Assembly: GCA_944470555.2 (NCBI GenBank) | Contig: OX104130.1 | Location: 49,881,491 to 49,945,490, forward strand | Length of the DNA: 64,000 nucleotides | Source: Heterobilharzia americana | Lineage: Eukaryota; Platyhelminthes; Trematoda; Strigeidida; Schistosomatidae | Reading direction: 5' to 3' | In this document: positions 26,035 through 38,794 of the stretch, one piece after another | Position numbering within the stretch: position 1 is the stretch's first letter | Layout of the letters: each line of letters starts with the position of its first letter | Made by a program: the position numbers and the translations under genes | The notes under the pieces: model-generated | Told to the model about the DNA's origin: nothing | Seen by the model: only the letters and a program-made list of their open reading frames with translations | Databases searched by the model: none

Positions 26035-26104
26035 CTTGGAGAAAGCATAGAAATAAATTCGAATATAAAGCAATAAATAAACATGTGGCAAAAGCAATGT
26101 CTAT

Positions 26105-26186
26105 TGTCTCTTGAATTTTTAATGCACCGAACTCAGTGTGAACTGTGTAGCACTAGAAGACACGATGAGGTCACTTCTAAAATATC
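26105..26186 (-). pseudogene. Possible decayed M8 exon upstream of gene B (equivalent of gene C exon C9)
   Basis: On the minus strand after a ttttag acceptor the sequence can be read as SDLIVSSSATQFTLSSV, then after a one-base shift LKIQET. The family block here is [ND]-[EDL]-[IL]-M-T...-[VIL]-S-x-[VIL]-T-L-x2-L-x-[ED]-T-G. No GT donor follows and a frameshift is required. Position and orientation, just upstream of exon B-1, favour a broken exon, but the match is weak. Confidence 0.35.
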
Positions 26187-26560
26187 CTACCGTGAAAATT
26201 AACCAGTAAACAGATCAAAAATGCTCTCAGCACTGGTTTTCCTTATCGATTTTGAACTAGACGTTATTTGCATTCCTTACTACAAGGATTGTAACAATCT
26301 ACACAAGGCGATCATTTCAACCTAACTAAAAGAAGAATACAGAACAATACTGTGTGGTTTTCTTTTCACATAGAGAATGTATCTGCATCTAAACCAAAAC
26401 AGAATACACTAATAAACTTCTGACAGTATAACCTTTTACGCAAGAACTAGAGCATTAAACAAACTTCCTTAACACTTGATAAATATGAATAGGTGAGATT
26501 TGGAATTTTGCAATTTATGAAGAAATAGAATCTATTAAACCGTCCGACCTAACCAATGGT

Positions 26561-26660
26561 ACATAAAGATGCTTGGGAATGTTGCAAAATTACAACAAAA
26601 AATGCTTCATAGCGAATAATAAGCTACACACTTTCTGCTGTACAACCAATATGAACAAAG
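26561..26660 (+). repeat. Direct repeat copy 2 (about 100 bp)
   Basis: A diverged duplicate of 25086-25186; it ends next to the left arm of the 26.7/40.1-kb inverted duplication. Confidence 0.75.
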
Positions 26661-26674
26661 CATTTTTTATTTTT

Positions 26675-27995
26675 CTATTTCTTCATCAAGGTCACTTTTC
26701 CTTTCTGAATTCAGAAAGATATACTTCTAAACAGTTAAGCGAATAGAATAGGTTTAGCCTAAGATTTTTGAATTTAGATGGCATACTTAAAGGTGATGCT
26801 TCTGAATCTTTATTTGAAGCTTTACTTAAGGCTAAGTGCAATAAAATCATAAAAATGCATATAACTGTCTCAATAATATGAAAACTCATGCTCATAAGCA
26901 ATATTCAGCGTTTAAAGGAGATACACAGCCCTTAGTTAGATTAGGAATTTTAGTAAACTTGAATATGAAAGTGAGCGTTTGTTTATTTCATAAATAACAA
27001 AGGAAATCGGAATATATGCTTTACTCTGCCTATTTTTGCTCAAACCCATTTTATCAGAATACACTTGTGTTCTTCCTAAAGCGGAATCGATGAGCTTTCT
27101 CGTTAGTGAATGCAGAAGAGAGTTTTTCGGAGCGGTGATATTTACCTCACAATTCCTTTTTTGATATAAGGATTCTACTGGCACTTTTTAGTATGATGCA
27201 TTCTTATATTATCAGCATGAGAATTATTATTATTCAGGCATGTCTTACTACACAGTATTTATGTGCCGTCGACATAAGCACTGATCTGCAACCAACACGT
27301 TTCGCATACGAGAAGACACTGGCAATCTTCTTTTTTTATATAAGTAGGGATATCTGGCAATGATTCTTACGCAGTTACACCTACTGAAACGTTGTTACTA
27401 CTTTTACTTCCACTAAAATAGTTAAATTAGGCAATCTTCTCACCATCATTCGAGTGGCAAGCCAATAAAATGTGACCAATCCAAAGACTTCGCCAAACAA
27501 TTCAGTCGGTGGTAGCAATGGGTACTGTGTGCAACGAGCTGGTACCCAATAAGCGAAACCTCACAAATCGTACATACCAGGAACTCCTAGTTCATGAGGA
27601 ATTAATGAAGGCACAGATGCCATTCACGACGGTGATCAAATAGTTCACCCAACGTTTTCCGGCATCGTTTCCAGACTCGCTAGCACCATCATTGTAGCAC
27701 GCGTGCGAAACACGACAACTGAGGGCAACACTGACCTGCTATTGCTGAGTTTCTTGCAACTTTAACTTTGAACGAGAAAAGATGAGATTAATTCTTGATG
27801 AAAAATGAGATTGTGAACCCACATCTGAGTGCGAAAGCATTGATTTCTGACTTTGAAAACTATATCGAGTACATATGTTGAAATGAAGTTCTGAACATCT
27901 GAAAGAATACTTTCCAACATCAGTCACTGTCTGCACTTCAGTTTATTTAGAATTGCTTTACAATTGTGAATTGGATATTTGTACATGTAACCTGG
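26675..27995 (+). repeat. Left arm of a degraded inverted duplication (partner 38795-40076)
   Basis: 26675-27183 is a near-identical reverse complement of 39571-40076 (positions sum to 66754). From about 27230 to 27995 the inverted similarity continues at lower identity against 38800-39510, with indels, and becomes high again over 27830-27993. It contains a dead copy of M8 exon 1. Similarity stops at about 27995. Confidence 0.85.
27000..27145 (+). pseudogene. Dead copy of gene C exon 1 and start of exon 2
   Basis: 27000-27089 aligns codon by codon with gene C exon 1 (ALLCL.LLKPILSEYTCVLP), but the start ATG is AAG and the donor GTAAAA is ATGAGC. Alignment continues through the intron into the beginning of exon 2, then decays. 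The copy on the minus strand at 39754-39665 shares the lost ATG. Confidence 0.85.
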
Positions 27996-28159
27996 ATCCT
28001 CGCCTAGTTTACCAGTTCACCTGTTTACTATCCGGTACTGAACCCGGATAAAGAGTAAAGGTTGGACATAGGGTCAGCAACCCTTCCCCATAAAGCCAAT
28101 CCAATTGCTTAAGAAACTTCAAAGCACAAACGAAATATTGAAGATAAAATAAAATTATT

Positions 28160-31100
28160 CCTCACTGGAATTGGGGAGACGAAATGACGCTAGGTAATGA
28201 AAGCCTTCGGGAAGCCAATTGGCCGCTGTGTCTTCTCTCGATGAAAGCAGAAGTAAGCATGAGGACATGGAATGTCTGCACAAAGTTTGAAGCTGGCTGG
28301 CAAGGCTGCCCAGAATGCAAAAGGAATGAGAGGATGTGGCATGAAAGTACTAAGAATCTGCGTGGAATCAACAGGTGGAATGGAAGTGGACTCTCCAAAC
28401 TGTCAACTGGAGATTTAAAAATCTACTCCGACATTGTCACCCAGACGACAACCACGAGCACACTGAGGTTTGGAGTGGCTATCATGATGTCCCCCTCACA
28501 AGAGCATCGAAGGCTCTTATGCAATGGGAACCAATCTCTTTCAGGATCAGGATCATGACATCAAGATTCAAATCAAAAGGAAAGAAATTTACAATCGTGC
28601 AATGCTACGCTACGCACCTACAAATAATGCAGACCAAGAGAATTAGGAGAAATCCTACAGACAACTGCAATCAGCAATGAATAAAACACTAGCCCAGATG
28701 GGGTCATCAAAATTGATTCTAATGGGTGACTCGGAGCAGACAACACAGGAAGAGAACCAGTCATATGTGCAGAGACACTCGGTGAAATGATGAGTCAGAA
28801 TAGAGAACTGTTTGCAGACTTCTGCTCAGTTTATGATTTAGTGATTGGAGACAGTATGTACACACACAAGGACATTAACAAAGCAACATGGACTTCACCA
28901 GATGGGCACACTAAAGATCAGATCGACTTCATCTCAATGTGAAGAAAATTGAGACGCAGCTTACTGGACACAAGATCAGATCAAGGAGGGGAGCAGATGT
29001 AGGTTCACACCACTCAGTATCTAGTGCAAAGAAACTACTTTTAGAATCAAGTTGAAAGTCTTCACAGAAGTCGGTGATGACCGGCCGCAGTTGAAGTTCA
29101 ACACCCAGAATAGAAACTGAAGGACGGAAGTTAAAGTGACATCTACACGTCAATCAGTCATCAAGAAAAATTGGGAGATATTGAGCAGCAATACTCGATA
29201 AAATCTTCATGGAAGAATACTGGAACTCTTCGAAAGAGATATCGAAGGAAACCTGCATAACTGTGTTAAGAAGGACGAAGAAGTTAGACAAGAAATGGAT
29301 CTCGATGGACACACGGGAGCAGGGAGAGGAAGATGGTGAAGCAGAAGCTGAGCCAGTGTAGTGCAGTGCAGGGACGAACAACGAAACGGAGAACTGAATG
29401 CAAACCCACAAAATTTTGGACGAAGTAGTGAAGAAGGGTGCACGGAAAGGCAAAAAAACACTTCTATAACCCATTCACCAGTGAAGCAGAACAGCTTGCA
29501 GACTGGTAGGAGAGACCTGACAACATTATATCAAATAACCACGTTACCATGTGGAAGGAGATTAACACAAGATAGTGAAGAAACAAAGAAAGCGATGGGC
29601 TAACCGATTCGAAAAATTCTTGAATCGACGATCTCCAGAGATACCACCAGCAGCCTTTGCACTGAACTATCAGTGAATACGAGCCCTCCAACAAACGTGA
29701 AGTCCCGAACACCATAAAATTTCTGAAAATCGAGAGGCAGCAGGATCAGTTGGAATTCCCCCAAGAAGCACTGGAAACAGATGCACAGATATCGGCGGAC
29801 ATGCTCACATCACTGTTGCGGAAGGAAGGAAGGAAAGGTACCTTCCCGCTGATTGGAAGAAGAACTACCTCGTCAAACTCCCAAAGAAGGGCGACCTAAG
29901 TCTTTGCAAGAACTGGCGTGAAATCTTACTTCTATCCACCCCAAGCAAAATATTATGCAGCATCAATCTGGTGAGACTAAAAAATGTTCTTCATTCAAAT
30001 CTACTACCGGAACAGGCTGGCTGGCTTCAAGAAGAACAAATTATGTGTAGATCGAATTGTAACGCTACGCCACGCACCATCATAGAACAGAGCATAGGAT
30101 GGAAGTCAAATCAACTCTACCTCAACTTCATCGACTTTGAAAAGGCCTTCGATAGCATCGACCGAGAAGTAATTTGGTAACTGCTTCAACACTACGATTT
30201 AGGTGCCACAAATCTTTATCAACCTCATTGAATAGCTATATTCTATATGATGGTACGTGCTACATGTCAAGTGATTCACAATGGAAAGCTCAGTGACATC
30301 TTTGAAGTGAAGACAGGAGTAAGACAGGCTTGCTGTCTACTATCATCGATGACCGTCCTGATTGTGGTCGACTGGACAGGACTGGATCATGCAACAAACC
30401 GTGAAGAGCGAGAAGATGGGCATACGCTGTTTGACTGACGAAAAGAGCCTGGAAGATTTGGATTTCGCAGATGATCTTTGTCTGACGTCTAATGTCTCAC
30501 AAACTCGAAGATCTACAGGCGGAAACTAACGAGTTGACAGAAAAGGTAGGACAGCGAAGATGGGACTTCCCTCAGATGAACGTAGAGAAGACAGAGGTGA
30601 TGATACCCAACCAATAATAAGCACCAATCACCATCAACAGGAAATATCTAAAGAAAGCCATCTCTTTCACCTACCTGCCTAGGTGGTCTCGTCTCAACTA
30701 CAGGCCGTGGCACAGATGAGAATGTCGAAGCCAGGATCAGAGAAGCAAAACAGACCTGCACAGCACTGTACTCAACATATAGCAAGAACAACATCCAGAT
30801 TTTCAACAGCAAAGTTAAGTCAGTGCTTCTATATGGTTGAGAGACTTGGAGCGTTACGGAAAGCATTTCTAACAAACTACAGATATTCATCAACAACTGC
30901 TTACGCTCGATATTGAAGATCAAATGGCCAGAAAGAGTAAGCAGCAAGGAACTCTGACTGGCTGGCAACGAACCAACCAGGAAGCCATCACCCAACAAAT
31001 GTGCAGAAGAAAGTAGAGATGGATTGGGCATACACCGAGAAGACCATTTTCGGACATCACGCGCTACGCCAGGCCGTCAAATGGAATCCAAAAGGGAAAC

Positions 31101-31240
31101 CGTAAGTTGAGTGTCCAAGGCAAGGGTGACATTGAAGAGATCATGTGAGGAAGGAATGAAAGCTTCTGGGAAGTCATGCAGACAGCTTAAGAAGACTGCA
31201 CAGAACAGAGTGCAATGAAGACGTGCTACTTAAGTACTTT
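28160..31240 (+). mobile_element. RTE-like non-LTR retrotransposon, nearly full-length but decayed (RTE2)
   Basis: It contains the endonuclease start (MRTWNVCTKFEAGWQGCPEC), VWSGYHDVPLTRASKALMQW and YAPTNNAD-like residues. The RT follows with KNYLVKLPKKGDLSLCKNW, YLNFIDFEKAFDSIDREV, TGVRQACCL and a FADDLCL-like motif near 30465, then the terminal segment (VKSVLLYG, ETWSVTESISNKLQ). Numerous stops and frameshifts break every domain. It is more diverged from RTE1 and RTE3 than those are from each other. Confidence 0.85.
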
Positions 31241-32453
31241 CTTCTACTATGAAGACAAAAGAAAAGTTGAAAATGATAATAACAAAATCATATAGGTCTA
31301 TGTCAAACTAAAAAGAAAATACATCTCACGTGTATACTAGGTGGCCTTAAATAACCACAGAATATTACTATCCATCGGATTCTATACTTTCATCTCGCAA
31401 ATCATGCAAAAGCATATCTCTGTTTCGCGAATCCTTTGCTATCCCGAAGCTTTCCATCATAAACCCTAACAAATATATGTTGTATATTATTGATCGACCT
31501 TCCTCCAGTATTTCTGAGTTGAGTGTCACCTCTCTGGAACAGTTTATTTTGCATTCATTACCTAAATGTCTCCACCCTTCCGCCTGTGTGGAAACACCGG
31601 CATGTGTGAATTAAATTTGTATCAACAAGTTGAAATGAGAAAATTGCACTTGTACTTATTTTCAGGGTTTCAGGTTTAAAACGTTTTCACATATCCTTAC
31701 GCTTACCTAAAACTAAATGATGCTCTTGTATGTGTTCTCGTCAGAAGAGTTTTCACATCACCTTATATTTTCGAGTAATTTTTTGGTTTCACGGGTTGCT
31801 CAGTCATCCCATGATATGGATTAGATTATCTGCTCACCTCTGATTTTCGCTTCTCTTTTGCGTTTCAGTAGATACCGTGGTTGTAAGCTTTCTGTAAGAC
31901 ACTGATGCTTGTACCAAGTTAACTGTGTGATGACTTGCAAAACTAGTTAGTGTAGTTGATTCAAACAACAAAATGCTTACTATCAGAAATAGACAACATT
32001 GTATGATAAAGATCACAACTATAGGTTTCACCTTCGAATGCACTTTAACAGCCTGTTTGTTAGGTGCAGATTCACTGTTCGTGGAGCAGTACAAATTCCA
32101 ATATCTATTAAGCTATTATTCACAAAACCTTTTAAATCCTTTGCCACATGTCAATGGATCAGTAGCGGGTGTTTATACCTGAAGTTTGAGTGACGCTTTT
32201 GGTATTCTCACTGCTTAACTTTTATGATATTTAGGTGGTGATTACTCGATGAAAATTTCATTGTGATTTTGAGTGACGCAAAAATATCGAATGAATATGG
32301 ATCTATAATATGTTACAGTTATTTGTTGATTGACGCTTATGAAATACATTTGGTCCACGGTAATAAACTTTTCAAACTTTTATTTTCTACTCTTTCCCCC
32401 TCACTTCTTGTGTCACTTGCTGTCAAATCAAAATTGACGAGGAAACCTCTCAT
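31241..32453. other. No recognised gene
   Basis: A/T-rich sequence between RTE2 and the open frame at 32454; two overlapping short frames near 32.0 kb have no resemblance to known families. Confidence 0.4.
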
Positions 32454-32816
32454 GTGATTGGTTGCACGAAATCGAAAAGTACTATAAATTGGAGTAAACT
32501 GACGAAGGGTTGTTCTATTTTCATGTTGAACGATGATATCGTACAAAATGCTATGACCAAAAATAAATCAATCTTTATGGAGCGTTTTCGCCTCGTCACG
32601 TTGCCTTCCTTAGAGTCTTTGAAGGTCACCCTAAAGGAATGTGAGAAGAAGACGCATACTCACTACATTGTGAGAGATTCACATTTGCAATGTGACGAAA
32701 GAGCCTACGTTAAGTTTGTTTGCTTTAAGGCTAGTGAATGCCGGTCAATAGGTAATGTAGTGACAAGAAGTTCAGTTCTGAATGTTTTGATTATATATTT
32801 CGTAGAATATCCCTGA
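32454..32816 (+). CDS. Unassigned 120-codon open frame
   Basis: The frame contains MERFRLVTLPSLESLKVTL, HTHYIVRDSHLQC and YVKFVCFKASECRS. The last part faintly resembles the FAR1-type DNA-binding region that precedes MULE-type transposases, but this is only an impression. No introns or clear splice sites join it in frame to the next open region. It could be a transposon remnant, an exon, or chance. Confidence 0.25.
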   Translation: MIGCTKSKSTINWSKLTKGCSIFMLNDDIVQNAMTKNKSIFMERFRLVTLPSLESLKVTLKECEKKTHTHYIVRDSHLQCDERAYVKFVCFKASECRSIGNVVTRSSVLNVLIIYFVEYP

Positions 32817-33433
32817 AATGTTCTTGTCGAACATTCGTGCTTGCATCCCTCCTACCATCAAAAGCCAACTTTGGATGGCAGTTTTACCATTCTTCAACGA
32901 TGAACAACAATTTCGTACTGTCCTTCGGTTTGCACGGAAAATTTTAGACTGCAGGACACCCATTCCGTTAGGCGCAAGTCCAGAACATCTCGCAGGACAC
33001 AGTTTTTCAGGTGGTTCCGAAGAAGGAATGGAAGTGACGGCTGCAGCTGTGAGTACGATCACGGTAGCAGACGGTGGAAGGTCAATAACTCCATCTGAAA
33101 CAATTCCACAGTCACCTATAACAGTAATTACTCATCCAGGAAATAACCGTGGACCTAGACATCAGTGTCGATCACCAAAGAGGGGCTATGGAGTTGGTCG
33201 CTCAGAACTCTGAAGAGATGGACCATGTAGATGTAAACGAAGAGAAGAGTTATATCTACAGAGGAGTTTGTGAGGTTTGCTTCCAAAGTGGTGCACTAAC
33301 CTCCATTCAACATGTCGGCAGATGGATAGTATGCCGTTATCATGCGACATTCCATATATCCTGCGTATGGAATCCACATCCAAGCAGCTCTTGTCTAGAA
33401 CGCCCTGCATGTGGAGGCAACCCTTGGCAGTAA
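32800..33433 (+). pseudogene. Unassigned coding-like region with a Cys/His cluster, frameshifted
   Basis: An open frame from the segment IPEMFLSNIRACIPPTI through FARKILDCRTPIPLGASPEH runs to 33213. A second frame from 33149 carries CEVC, then WIVCRYHATFHISCVW, and ends with CLERPACGG. The spacing C-x2-C-x16-C-x2-H-x3-H-x2-C resembles a RING-H2/PHD-like zinc-binding cluster, but the final pair is C-x5-C. The long intron-free stretch in two frames suggests a retrocopy or element-derived gene with one frameshift. I do not recognise the family. Confidence 0.35.
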
Positions 33434-35462
33434 GGTAATATCAATGACAATTAGAGCGATTTTCGTAGAAAAACAGGTAACTTGCATCTTTGACTCCCAC
33501 AGCTGTACCCACTTCACTTTTAGATTACAGATGAAGACAGTATGCATCAGAAGTGAATTTCTACTTCATGATGGGAAGTGAACGAAGAAAGGCCCTTCTC
33601 AGGGCCATCCGAAATGTGATTTGATTGACTTCTTTCGTTCCTTCAAACAAATCAGAAGTGATTGTCCATGCTTAAATGCCTCACTTATCAACCGAAGGAA
33701 TGTATTACAGAATAGTAGATTGTAAAACGTGTAAAACGGAGAATGATAACCACCTAATATATAGCTAAGGTTCGAATAATTAAAAAGTCGAAGAGTATTT
33801 AACCCATCAAAGCTCTTTGAACAGGTGAAAGATAATGTCATATCCCACTGTATTTATTCATTTTAATGTACGTGTGGTCAGCTATAGCTTACAGTAGCTA
33901 CAATTAGGTACTGAGTACACTTCAGAAAAAAAGCAGGAACTTTGAGTTTCTGAATTTCCCCATCTCCATTCATTTCCTATATATTATTAACTACTACTTC
34001 TTTCCATACCCAATTAGATTTACAAGTCATTCATTCAGTATTATTTGTAACATTACTCAGCTCGTTATTCAAACAAGTTACGTCTTCTTCTTGCTCAATT
34101 GAAATAAATTAGGGATTCAAAATGATCACATTCATTTAGTTTTGTGTGATACCTTGAGCGATGCTCATTAATCTTAGCGACCAGACTAAAACATCGTTTC
34201 GTCGCAAATACACCACGGTGACTAACTAACTGATCAAATGAGGCTTGATTTTTTAAATGTTGACATCCAAGTTAACATCACTCACCTCTGCAATCCTTAA
34301 ACATTTCGATTACTAAGCTGCTTCAATTGTTTGCTATATCCTGACGAGTAGCCTTCACTCTTGATGCATATTAGTTAACATATCCTAATATCCAAATATA
34401 TGGCGAGATGGTTGTTTACAAAATATTGCTTTAAATGACCTCAGTGAATTATCTTAAGCCATAAAAAAATTTAAGGTAACATTATTTATGCTAGTCGTCG
34501 GAACTCCACGTATAGGCTGAAAGTAAAATGTTACCAGAGGCAGACTACTCAAACCTCAAGTAAAACTTTGGAATGGTCGTTAGCGCAACTGAATGAAGTA
34601 CCCATAATGTTAATGCCTTCGTCTTGTAATAAGCTTCCAGTTGGTTAATGAAACTGTATAAGCTCTTAACATCCACATTCCATCAGTCGAATGCTTCAGA
34701 AACAGACATGTTCACTTGCAAACAACGATGCACCTATGGTGTGACCTGCGTGCGAATTCGCTGTTGATCTACTCCATTACGGATGTCTCATTTCATCAAC
34801 TAAAAAAGTTTTCAATGGAATCCATGCATTTACTAGATGGAAAAAAATGTAAGAAGTGAACTCAGGATGCTTCCTGAAACTATTAACTACGATTGAAGGC
34901 GTCGCCGAAAATCCTTATTTCCTCCATAATGCACAAAATATTAAATACTCACATGATATTCGTAAGCTAATTAACTGCAGTTATTTTATAACAGCAAGAA
35001 TTCCTGTACACTACCACTTGCTAGAAGCATAGGAAATTAAATAAATGCTGCCTCTTAATCACAACTGAAATAAAATAGTTTTCCCGCTGTCATGCTTTCA
35101 CTTGAAGAGCAAATCCACTCTCGATAAAAAGTTTCGAAGTCCAGAGTAGATAGTAGCAATTTAGTGGCAAACACTGACATACATTGTAAAATCTGCCCAA
35201 GTGAACGTGATTGCTCAGTTGGTACTGGCTATTGAAGATCATATTAATGTTGGTCAGAACTACCAAGACAAAGTAATCAGTTTCTCATCAATATTATCCT
35301 TAAAAATTACAACCGGTAGTGTATTCTTACAAGGCAATAAATATAACGAAAGATTGTCTGTTGTGGAATGGAATAAAATACTATAACTATAATTTCAATG
35401 AAAAGTATACTAACAATGGTAGGCTATTATTTTAGTAAATTATTGAGAAAATATTCCAACTG
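33434..35462. other. No recognised gene
   Basis: I see nothing nameable here. Gene B's missing 5' exons were looked for on the minus strand without success. Confidence 0.4.
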
Positions 35463-35696
35463 TTGGCTCAGACACGGGCAGTAATTTCGTTGTTCAAATT
35501 ATTACCAAAATCAGAACTACGTGAAATGCGCAAAACACTTCATGAATACATTAAGGATTTAGAGTATTATGAAAACTTTATTTGCAGTTATAAATTACAC
35601 ACACCGCATATTGACTTCAGCGACTACCAGGAATCATGTTCTGTCCTAATCGGGATTCGTCAGATGCATATAAATGCCCATATAGTGAATTTATAA
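35463..35696 (+). CDS. Unassigned open frame beside the large inverted repeat
   Basis: 77 codons with charged, helix-like composition (LLPKSELREMRKTLHEYI, KDLEYYENFICSY). It has no recognised family. It ends 12 bases before the outer boundary of the 3.3-kb inverted repeat. It may be an exon fragment cut off by the rearrangement, or chance. Confidence 0.22.
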   Translation: MAQTRAVISLFKLLPKSELREMRKTLHEYIKDLEYYENFICSYKLHTPHIDFSDYQESCSVLIGIRQMHINAHIVNL

Positions 35697-35707
35697 AAAA
35701 GGTAGTC

Positions 35708-36181
35708 TTCCGTTCAAAATCGATCGTTAGTGAATTGGATTGCATCTACTATTGAGTTTATGTGCATGAGGAAATTGTCAACATGTTCCGATTTCAACAC
35801 AGTAAATGTGTCATCCACATATCGCCACCATATTTTTGGTGCAAGACTAAACGTTCGTAAAGCCATGTTTCCCCAACTATCCATAAATATATCTGCTACG
35901 ACTGGGGATATTGGTGATCCCACTGCTACTCCTTCTATCTGTCTGTATATTTTGTCCTGAAACTTGAAGACTGTGGGAGTCAGGTATAACTGTATGCCTA
36001 GTATGATCTCATCAACCGATATCTTACTTCTGTGAGTAAGTTCTGAGTCAATATTTAGTTGACTTCTGACTGCCTCCAGTACCATATTGATTGGTATTTT
36101 AGTATACAGACTAGTTACATAGAAGCTAACCACTTTTTCATCCTCTTCTATGTGTAGGTCATCAAGCCTAAGTTTTAAATA
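35708..36181 (-). pseudogene. Penelope-like RT fragment (left-arm copy)
   Basis: The minus-strand frame (36133-35714) has FYVTSLYTKIPINM (motif A region), GVAVGSPISPVVADIFM (motif B) and WWRYVDDTFTVL (motif C, intact YVDD). This is the RT palm of a Penelope-like element. It is truncated on both sides and ends at the repeat boundary, so no complete enzyme is encoded. Confidence 0.9.
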
Positions 36182-38794
36182 CAGATAGCTAGCTTATCTA
36201 AGCTCAACTAATCAGATTCCTACACAAGTGAGTGTCCTAGTTCAATAAGAAAATAACTTGGCCACACAAACATACTGACATTTAAATACAGGGATCAGCC
36301 GATCATTTTTCATTTCCAATTTCTTTTTTCCACCCTAAGTAAATTAGGTGGGAGAAGTGTGCCAGATAATAAACACCAACCTGATTGTATGCTTTCTATA
36401 GTTCTTACTATTCATTCATATTCTCTACGTGAAAATTCATCTTTCTCGATGATTAATGACGTCATGTTTTAAGTATGCAGACAATCTCTTGATAATAATG
36501 TATGGAACGGGTTTCTGGGACATACAACGGTTGTAATATCGACATTAGTCATAGCATTCCAGAGGTAGCACTAACTAGACAAATTGAAATTATTTTTATT
36601 TGTAAAACAGGTCAGTAGTTAAGTGGTCTGTTTGACGGGAGATTGTCGAAAATGAGGCATCATATAGCATTCAAAGACTTTAGATGGAAACATTTCTCAC
36701 TAGTTCAGCAGCCAGAATTAAGTAATAATTTTGGTCTGAAGTCAGACTTGAAATGGAGGTAAACATGAAAATTCATTGCTTTTCTGACACTACCAGCAAC
36801 ACATGTACAGCCGAAATATTCAACATTAAGAGTAGGTATTTTCCAGAAACAGTTGCTTTACGAACTTCTGCCTGTGTGTGATTTCGATTCGCAAATGCCA
36901 ATGAGAAACGGTATTCAAATGTGTGTGATCAGAGGGTGAGGACAACAAAGACTCCGATTAAGCTTGGTTCACATAAGTACTCAAAAATACCATGTTTCTG
37001 TGTTTGAAAATGCATAATATGTAGCCAAGATTATTGGCGTCCTGCGAAAACTCCTGTACATGAATATGGAATTTGACTACGTGTCTGCTAGTATACTGGA
37101 AAAAATGGTTGAGAAGATCGATTCAACACAATGAGTGCGTTTTGAAGTATACACTATATACTGAAAAAGATTCTCAGTTGAACATATTCTTAGATTTTGA
37201 CCTCATTGCACTGCATAGTGGTGTAAATATCCATTGCAGTCCAACAAGAATATATCATCGTGTTTATCAAAGGCTTGTATTCATTAAGGGAGCATTTTTC
37301 GTGTAGTCAAATCGTAAAATAAAGATCACTTTTTGATATTTCTTTCCGTGAAGTGATGTACATTTTCCACACCAACAACTTGATGAAGTGTCTTTAGGGG
37401 GGCGGGAATGAAACATATGATGAATAACAAATATTTTGAGTTTCAAAATTACCATGATGAAATGGACTTGTTACCTTTTGGCCAGCAAGTTTTCCGTCGT
37501 CGTTGTCACAACAGTCAGCGTTTTCTCCCAATACTCGCAGGCAATTTTAAATGCAGTCTGTGGGAAAAGTTAAGGCATATTACTACTACATCAAACATGA
37601 TGAGTATTCAGAAATAGGTTTGATTGAATAAGGACTACACCAATTTGGCGGATAAAATGAGCTTACACTACACAAAGCATTTCATGATACTGGCTAAGTA
37701 TTGTTGCATATTACCGTGATTTTGTTTGATATCTATGACTTTACAAAAAGCATATGTTATTACAATACTAAAATCTTGGCATTTTATTTTATTTACTAGA
37801 TGTATCACACAGCAAAACAATACTATTTACTGGATTCTGTCACAGATCCCAATCGTTACCATTGTATTAATGAAACATAAGATTTTCATGTCCAAAGACT
37901 GAGCAAGAGACTCATACGAAATTCATAGATATCCAGTAATTAATACTGTCTCGGTGTGACACATCAAATAAATCGGCTGAAATGAAAGCACGTTTAGAAC
38001 GAAATTATTGACTTGACAGAAAAATTTACGATTTGTTTCAGAGTGAGTTCTCTGCTCTCATACGAAACCAAATCTGAATGTCTTCTATACTGTGGTGACT
38101 TGACATCGCTTCCTACGATGAAAACCTGTCGTTCATAACTGGGAAGACTGGAGCCACAGATCACTTTAAGAACGGAACATCATAGTTTATACAAGGCTCT
38201 TTAACCATTCAACTCCATCAACGTTTTCGCAAATACTTTCAGCTGTCGCTCAGTTCTCATCTGAATCAACCTAGCCCAATTACGTTTATTTCGCACATTT
38301 CTCTTCAAAACAGTGCAAGGTCAGTCCGGCTGTTGACTTGCGTCATACGTTTCATTGAGCATCGCAACAGGTTCTTAGTATGCCTATAGATTTCACGTGG
38401 GTTTCGGTTACATAGGATAGATAGTTGTGGCGTTTAGTCAAAATACCTAGTACGAAATTTAAGCTAAATGTTTAAATACTGCAGGTTTTCGTCAACTGGC
38501 AGTGCTTTGAGAAAATGAGAAGGAAACCTAGGCTATGGTAGCATTCGAGCTACCAGCTCCTAGATGACCAGTCTGAAGATCTACCAAATGAGGTAGGAAA
38601 GCAAGCTGCTGGTCACCTATTATTATCACTTCAGTAACTAGAGATTTCGTCTAGTCCTCCCGCATGAATGCATGTTGCATATCGTCCTTCCATTCCCTTC
38701 ATACTAGCCATTCAATCAGGTCTCCTCGTTCTAATTCAAATAGGGCTGAAGCTCTCTAGCATGGTCCAGTTACATTTTATCACCAAATCGTTTC
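36182..38794. other. Interior of the left inverted-repeat arm; no recognised gene
   Basis: It holds only short open frames (37073-37306, 37408-37617, 38668-38868 on plus), mirrored exactly in the right arm. None shows family resemblance. A gene C exon could in principle lie in this segment's mirror image, but I did not find it. Confidence 0.4.

Noticed and set aside
37073..37617. Mirrored open frames inside the 3.3-kb repeat arms
   Set aside because: Identity between arms reflects the recent duplication, not selection; no family resemblance or splice context.
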